A DNA stretch of 7,685 nt, taken from positions 1 through 7,685 of the forward strand of contig CAZIOT010000029.1 of assembly GCA_964540965.1 (NCBI GenBank). Direction: 5' to 3'. The position numbers were made by a program, and so were the translations under genes. The stretch comes from JADYZU01 sp964540965. Lineage in GTDB: Bacteria; Pseudomonadota; Alphaproteobacteria; Rhodobacterales; Rhodobacteraceae. Positions 6,461-7,685 of this stretch are shown one piece after another (positions within the stretch are counted from its first letter, which is position 1; the number at the start of each line of letters is the position of its first letter). The notes beneath the pieces are model-generated. The model had not been told where the DNA came from. It worked only from the letters and a program-made list of their open reading frames with translations, and did not search any database.

Positions 6461-6504
6461 CTGCGGCGGTTTGACATTGCCGCAGGGTCAGGACACCCTG
6501 CGGC
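6461..6504 (+). promoter_or_regulatory. Leader of scoA with two mutually exclusive hairpins and a TTGACA box
   Basis: Segment 1, CTGCGGC (6461-6467), can pair with segment 2, GCCGCAG (6479-6485). Segment 2, extended to GCCGCAGGGT (6479-6488), can instead pair perfectly over 10 bases with ACCCTGCGGC (6495-6504) around a 6-base loop. TTGACA (6471-6476) lies in the loop of the first hairpin; no good -10 follows at the usual distance. The second hairpin ends 25 bases before the scoA ATG. It could be an operator, a terminator without U run, or an attenuator-like leader. The base pairing is seen; the function is inferred. Confidence 0.5.
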
Positions 6505-6528
6505 CACCTGAAGGGGAGGTTCTCGCGC

Positions 6529-7233
6529 ATGAAGAAGATCTATCCCGGCGCCGCCGCGGCGCTGGACGGGGTGCTGAAAGACGGGATGCTGATCGCCGCC
6601 GGCGGCTTTGGCCTGTGCGGCATCCCCGAACTGCTGATCGCCGCGATCCGCGATTCGGGCGTGCGCGACCTGACCTTTGCCAGCAACAATGCCGGGGTCG
6701 ACGATTTCGGCATCGGCATCCTGCTGCAGACGCGGCAGGTGAAGAAGATGATCTCGTCCTATGTCGGCGAGAATGCGGAATTCATGCGCCAGTATCTGTC
6801 GGGCGAACTTGAGCTGGAATTCAACCCGCAGGGCACCCTGGCCGAACGGATGCGCGCCGGCGGCGCCGGCATCCCCGGTTTCTACACAAAGACCGGCGTC
6901 GGCACCGTCATCGCGGATGGCAAGGAAATCAAGACCTTCGACGGCGAAGATTATGTGCTGGAACGCGGCATCGTCGCCGATCTGGCGATCGTCAAGGCGT
7001 GGAAGGCCGACACCACCGGCAATCTGGTGTTCCGCAAGACCGCCCGCAACTTCAACGTCCCCGCCGCCACCTGCGGCCGCATCTGCGTGGCCGAGGTCGA
7101 GGAGATCGTCGAGGCCGGCAGCCTTGACCCCGACACGATCCACCTGCCCGGCATCTATGTCCACCGCATCGTGCAGGGCGACCACGAGAAGCGGATCGAA
7201 CAACGGACCGTGCGCAAGCGGGAGGCCGTGTGA
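6529..7233 (+). CDS. scoA: Succinyl-CoA:3-ketoacid CoA-transferase subunit A
   Basis: A 234-residue subunit A of the class I CoA-transferase that moves CoA from succinyl-CoA to acetoacetate, a cytosolic enzyme of ketone-body and polyhydroxybutyrate-linked metabolism. It works as a complex with ScoB, which carries the catalytic glutamate. Visible family motifs are AAGGFGLCGIPE (23-34), SNNAGVDDFGIGILL (52-66), GGAGIPGFYTKTGVGT (111-126), ERGIVADLAIVKAWKAD (145-161) and RNFNVPAATCG (173-183). Length is normal for a free-standing A subunit. AGGGGAGG at 6512-6519 lies 9 bases before the ATG. AtoD (acetoacetyl-CoA transferase) is the main alternative name; ScoA fits the motifs better. The gene ends in GTG TGA, and this TGA overlaps the next start codon, so the downstream frames are likely translated by coupling. 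Confidence 0.93.
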   Translation: MKKIYPGAAAALDGVLKDGMLIAAGGFGLCGIPELLIAAIRDSGVRDLTFASNNAGVDDFGIGILLQTRQVKKMISSYVGENAEFMRQYLSGELELEFNPQGTLAERMRAGGAGIPGFYTKTGVGTVIADGKEIKTFDGEDYVLERGIVADLAIVKAWKADTTGNLVFRKTARNFNVPAATCGRICVAEVEEIVEAGSLDPDTIHLPGIYVHRIVQGDHEKRIEQRTVRKREAV

Positions 7234-7469
7234 TGTGGGACTCCAATGGCCCAATCACGTCTCTTGGAACACGCGACCAGATTTTCTTTGAGGCCAAGAA
7301 TCTGGTCAACGACCAGTTTCCAGATGCGTCTGAAGCATCGCGGATGCAGCTTATTGGAGACTTAGTGAGGGGCTACAGCACCTTGGTCGCAGGCCAATAT
7401 GTCGGAGACGAAGTGAGCAGAGTTCTGGTCGACATTTCAGGCTCGATCAGAGAAGCAGGAGAACGTTGA
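7233..7469 (+). CDS. Small low-GC reading frame of unknown function between scoA and scoB
   Basis: I do not recognise this 78-residue product. ATG 7233 overlaps the scoA stop (TGATG) and has GGGAGG at 7220-7225; a GTG one codon earlier is possible. Its own stop overlaps the scoB ATG in another TGATG (7467-7471). It has no signal peptide, membrane segment or cysteine. It looks soluble, mildly acidic and mostly helical (QIFFEAKNLV, SRMQLIGDLVRGYST). GC is 52% (123 of 237 bases) and third-position GC about 56%, with TTA, AGG, two AGA, five GGA and four GCA codons, quite unlike scoA and topA. That suggests recent arrival by transfer. The good ribosome site and double coupling argue that it is translated. 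It could be a genuine gene, or foreign DNA open by selection to keep scoB coupled. Confidence 0.65.
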   Translation: MWDSNGPITSLGTRDQIFFEAKNLVNDQFPDASEASRMQLIGDLVRGYSTLVAGQYVGDEVSRVLVDISGSIREAGER

Positions 7470-7685
7470 TGCCTTGGGACCGCAACCAGATGGCGGCGCG
7501 GGCCGCGCAGGAATTGCAGGACGGCTGGTATGTCAACCTTGGCATCGGCATTCCGACGCTGGTGTCGAACTATATCCCCGAAGGGGTGTCGGTGACGCTG
7601 CAGTCGGAAAACGGCATGCTGGGCATGGGGCCGTTTCCCCTTGAGGGGGAAGAGACGCCGATCTTATCAACGCCGGCAAGCAGAC
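7469..7685 (+). pseudogene. scoB: Succinyl-CoA:3-ketoacid CoA-transferase subunit B, partial, with a frame break near 7650
   Basis: The start at ATG 7469 has AGGAGA at 7457-7462, inside the preceding small frame. Residues 1-62 are typical of subunit B: MPWDRNQMAARAAQEL, NLGIGIPTLV (23-32), and QSENGMLGMGP (45-55) with the catalytic Glu47 of the SENG motif, which forms the covalent CoA thioester. After Glu61/Glu62 the frame reads TPILSTPAS, unlike the family. One base back, at 7654, the other frame reads DADLINAGKQ, which is the conserved continuation. One base is thus missing at about 7649-7654 (GAAGAGACG where two Glu codons and GAC are expected). The 3' end lies outside the window. It may be a real inactivating mutation or a sequence error; the call as pseudogene depends on that. 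Confidence 0.72.

Noticed and set aside
6471..6499. Ordinary sigma-70 type promoter from TTGACA before scoA
   Set aside because: No acceptable -10 is found 16-19 bases downstream, where the sequence is the hairpin arm CACCCTGCGG; the box is noted but not called a full promoter.

Overview
The window is a high-GC stretch whose protein sequences look alphaproteobacterial, most like Rhodobacteraceae (Paracoccus/Rhodobacter type). Pointers are the dprA-topA neighbour pair, a TopA with one zinc ribbon, three GRFGPYV-type C-terminal repeats and a Lys/Ala/Pro tail, and an IS5-family element like those described from Paracoccus and Agrobacterium. It is draft sequence: 100 N mark an unresolved gap at 3428-3527, and both window edges cut through genes.

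Layout. Positions 1-276 are the C-terminal 91 codons of TldD, a zinc metalloprotease. An IS5-family insertion sequence (277-1115, about 839 bp, transposase on the minus strand, read through a -1 frameshift) sits exactly at the tldD stop codon in a CTAG target, which is duplicated at both ends. The duplicated CTAG supplies the stop codons of both tldD and the transposase. Just past the IS is a strong hairpin that was probably the tldD terminator. Next come a small exported protein of unknown function (1193-1765), dprA (1857-3053) and a 756-bp spacer. The spacer carries a C-rich 106-108 bp tandem repeat interrupted by the assembly gap. topA follows (3810-6431), preceded by a candidate promoter.

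After topA a 97-bp leader with mutually exclusive hairpins precedes scoA (6529-7233), subunit A of a succinyl-CoA:3-ketoacid CoA-transferase. A 78-codon, low-GC reading frame of unknown function (7233-7469) is wedged between scoA and scoB and joined to both by TGATG stop/start overlaps. scoB starts at 7469 and runs off the window, but its reading frame breaks near 7650, where one base appears to be missing.

How the genes work together. DprA (recombination mediator for incoming single-stranded DNA) and TopA (relaxation of negative supercoils) are both DNA-handling proteins, but the long repeat spacer and a separate promoter suggest they are not one tight operon here. ScoA and ScoB should form a heteromeric enzyme of ketone-body and short-chain acyl metabolism. 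The inserted small frame and the scoB frame break make this locus the most unusual part of the window, along with the IS junction and the dprA-topA repeat array. No RNA genes, CRISPR arrays or phage genes were seen.
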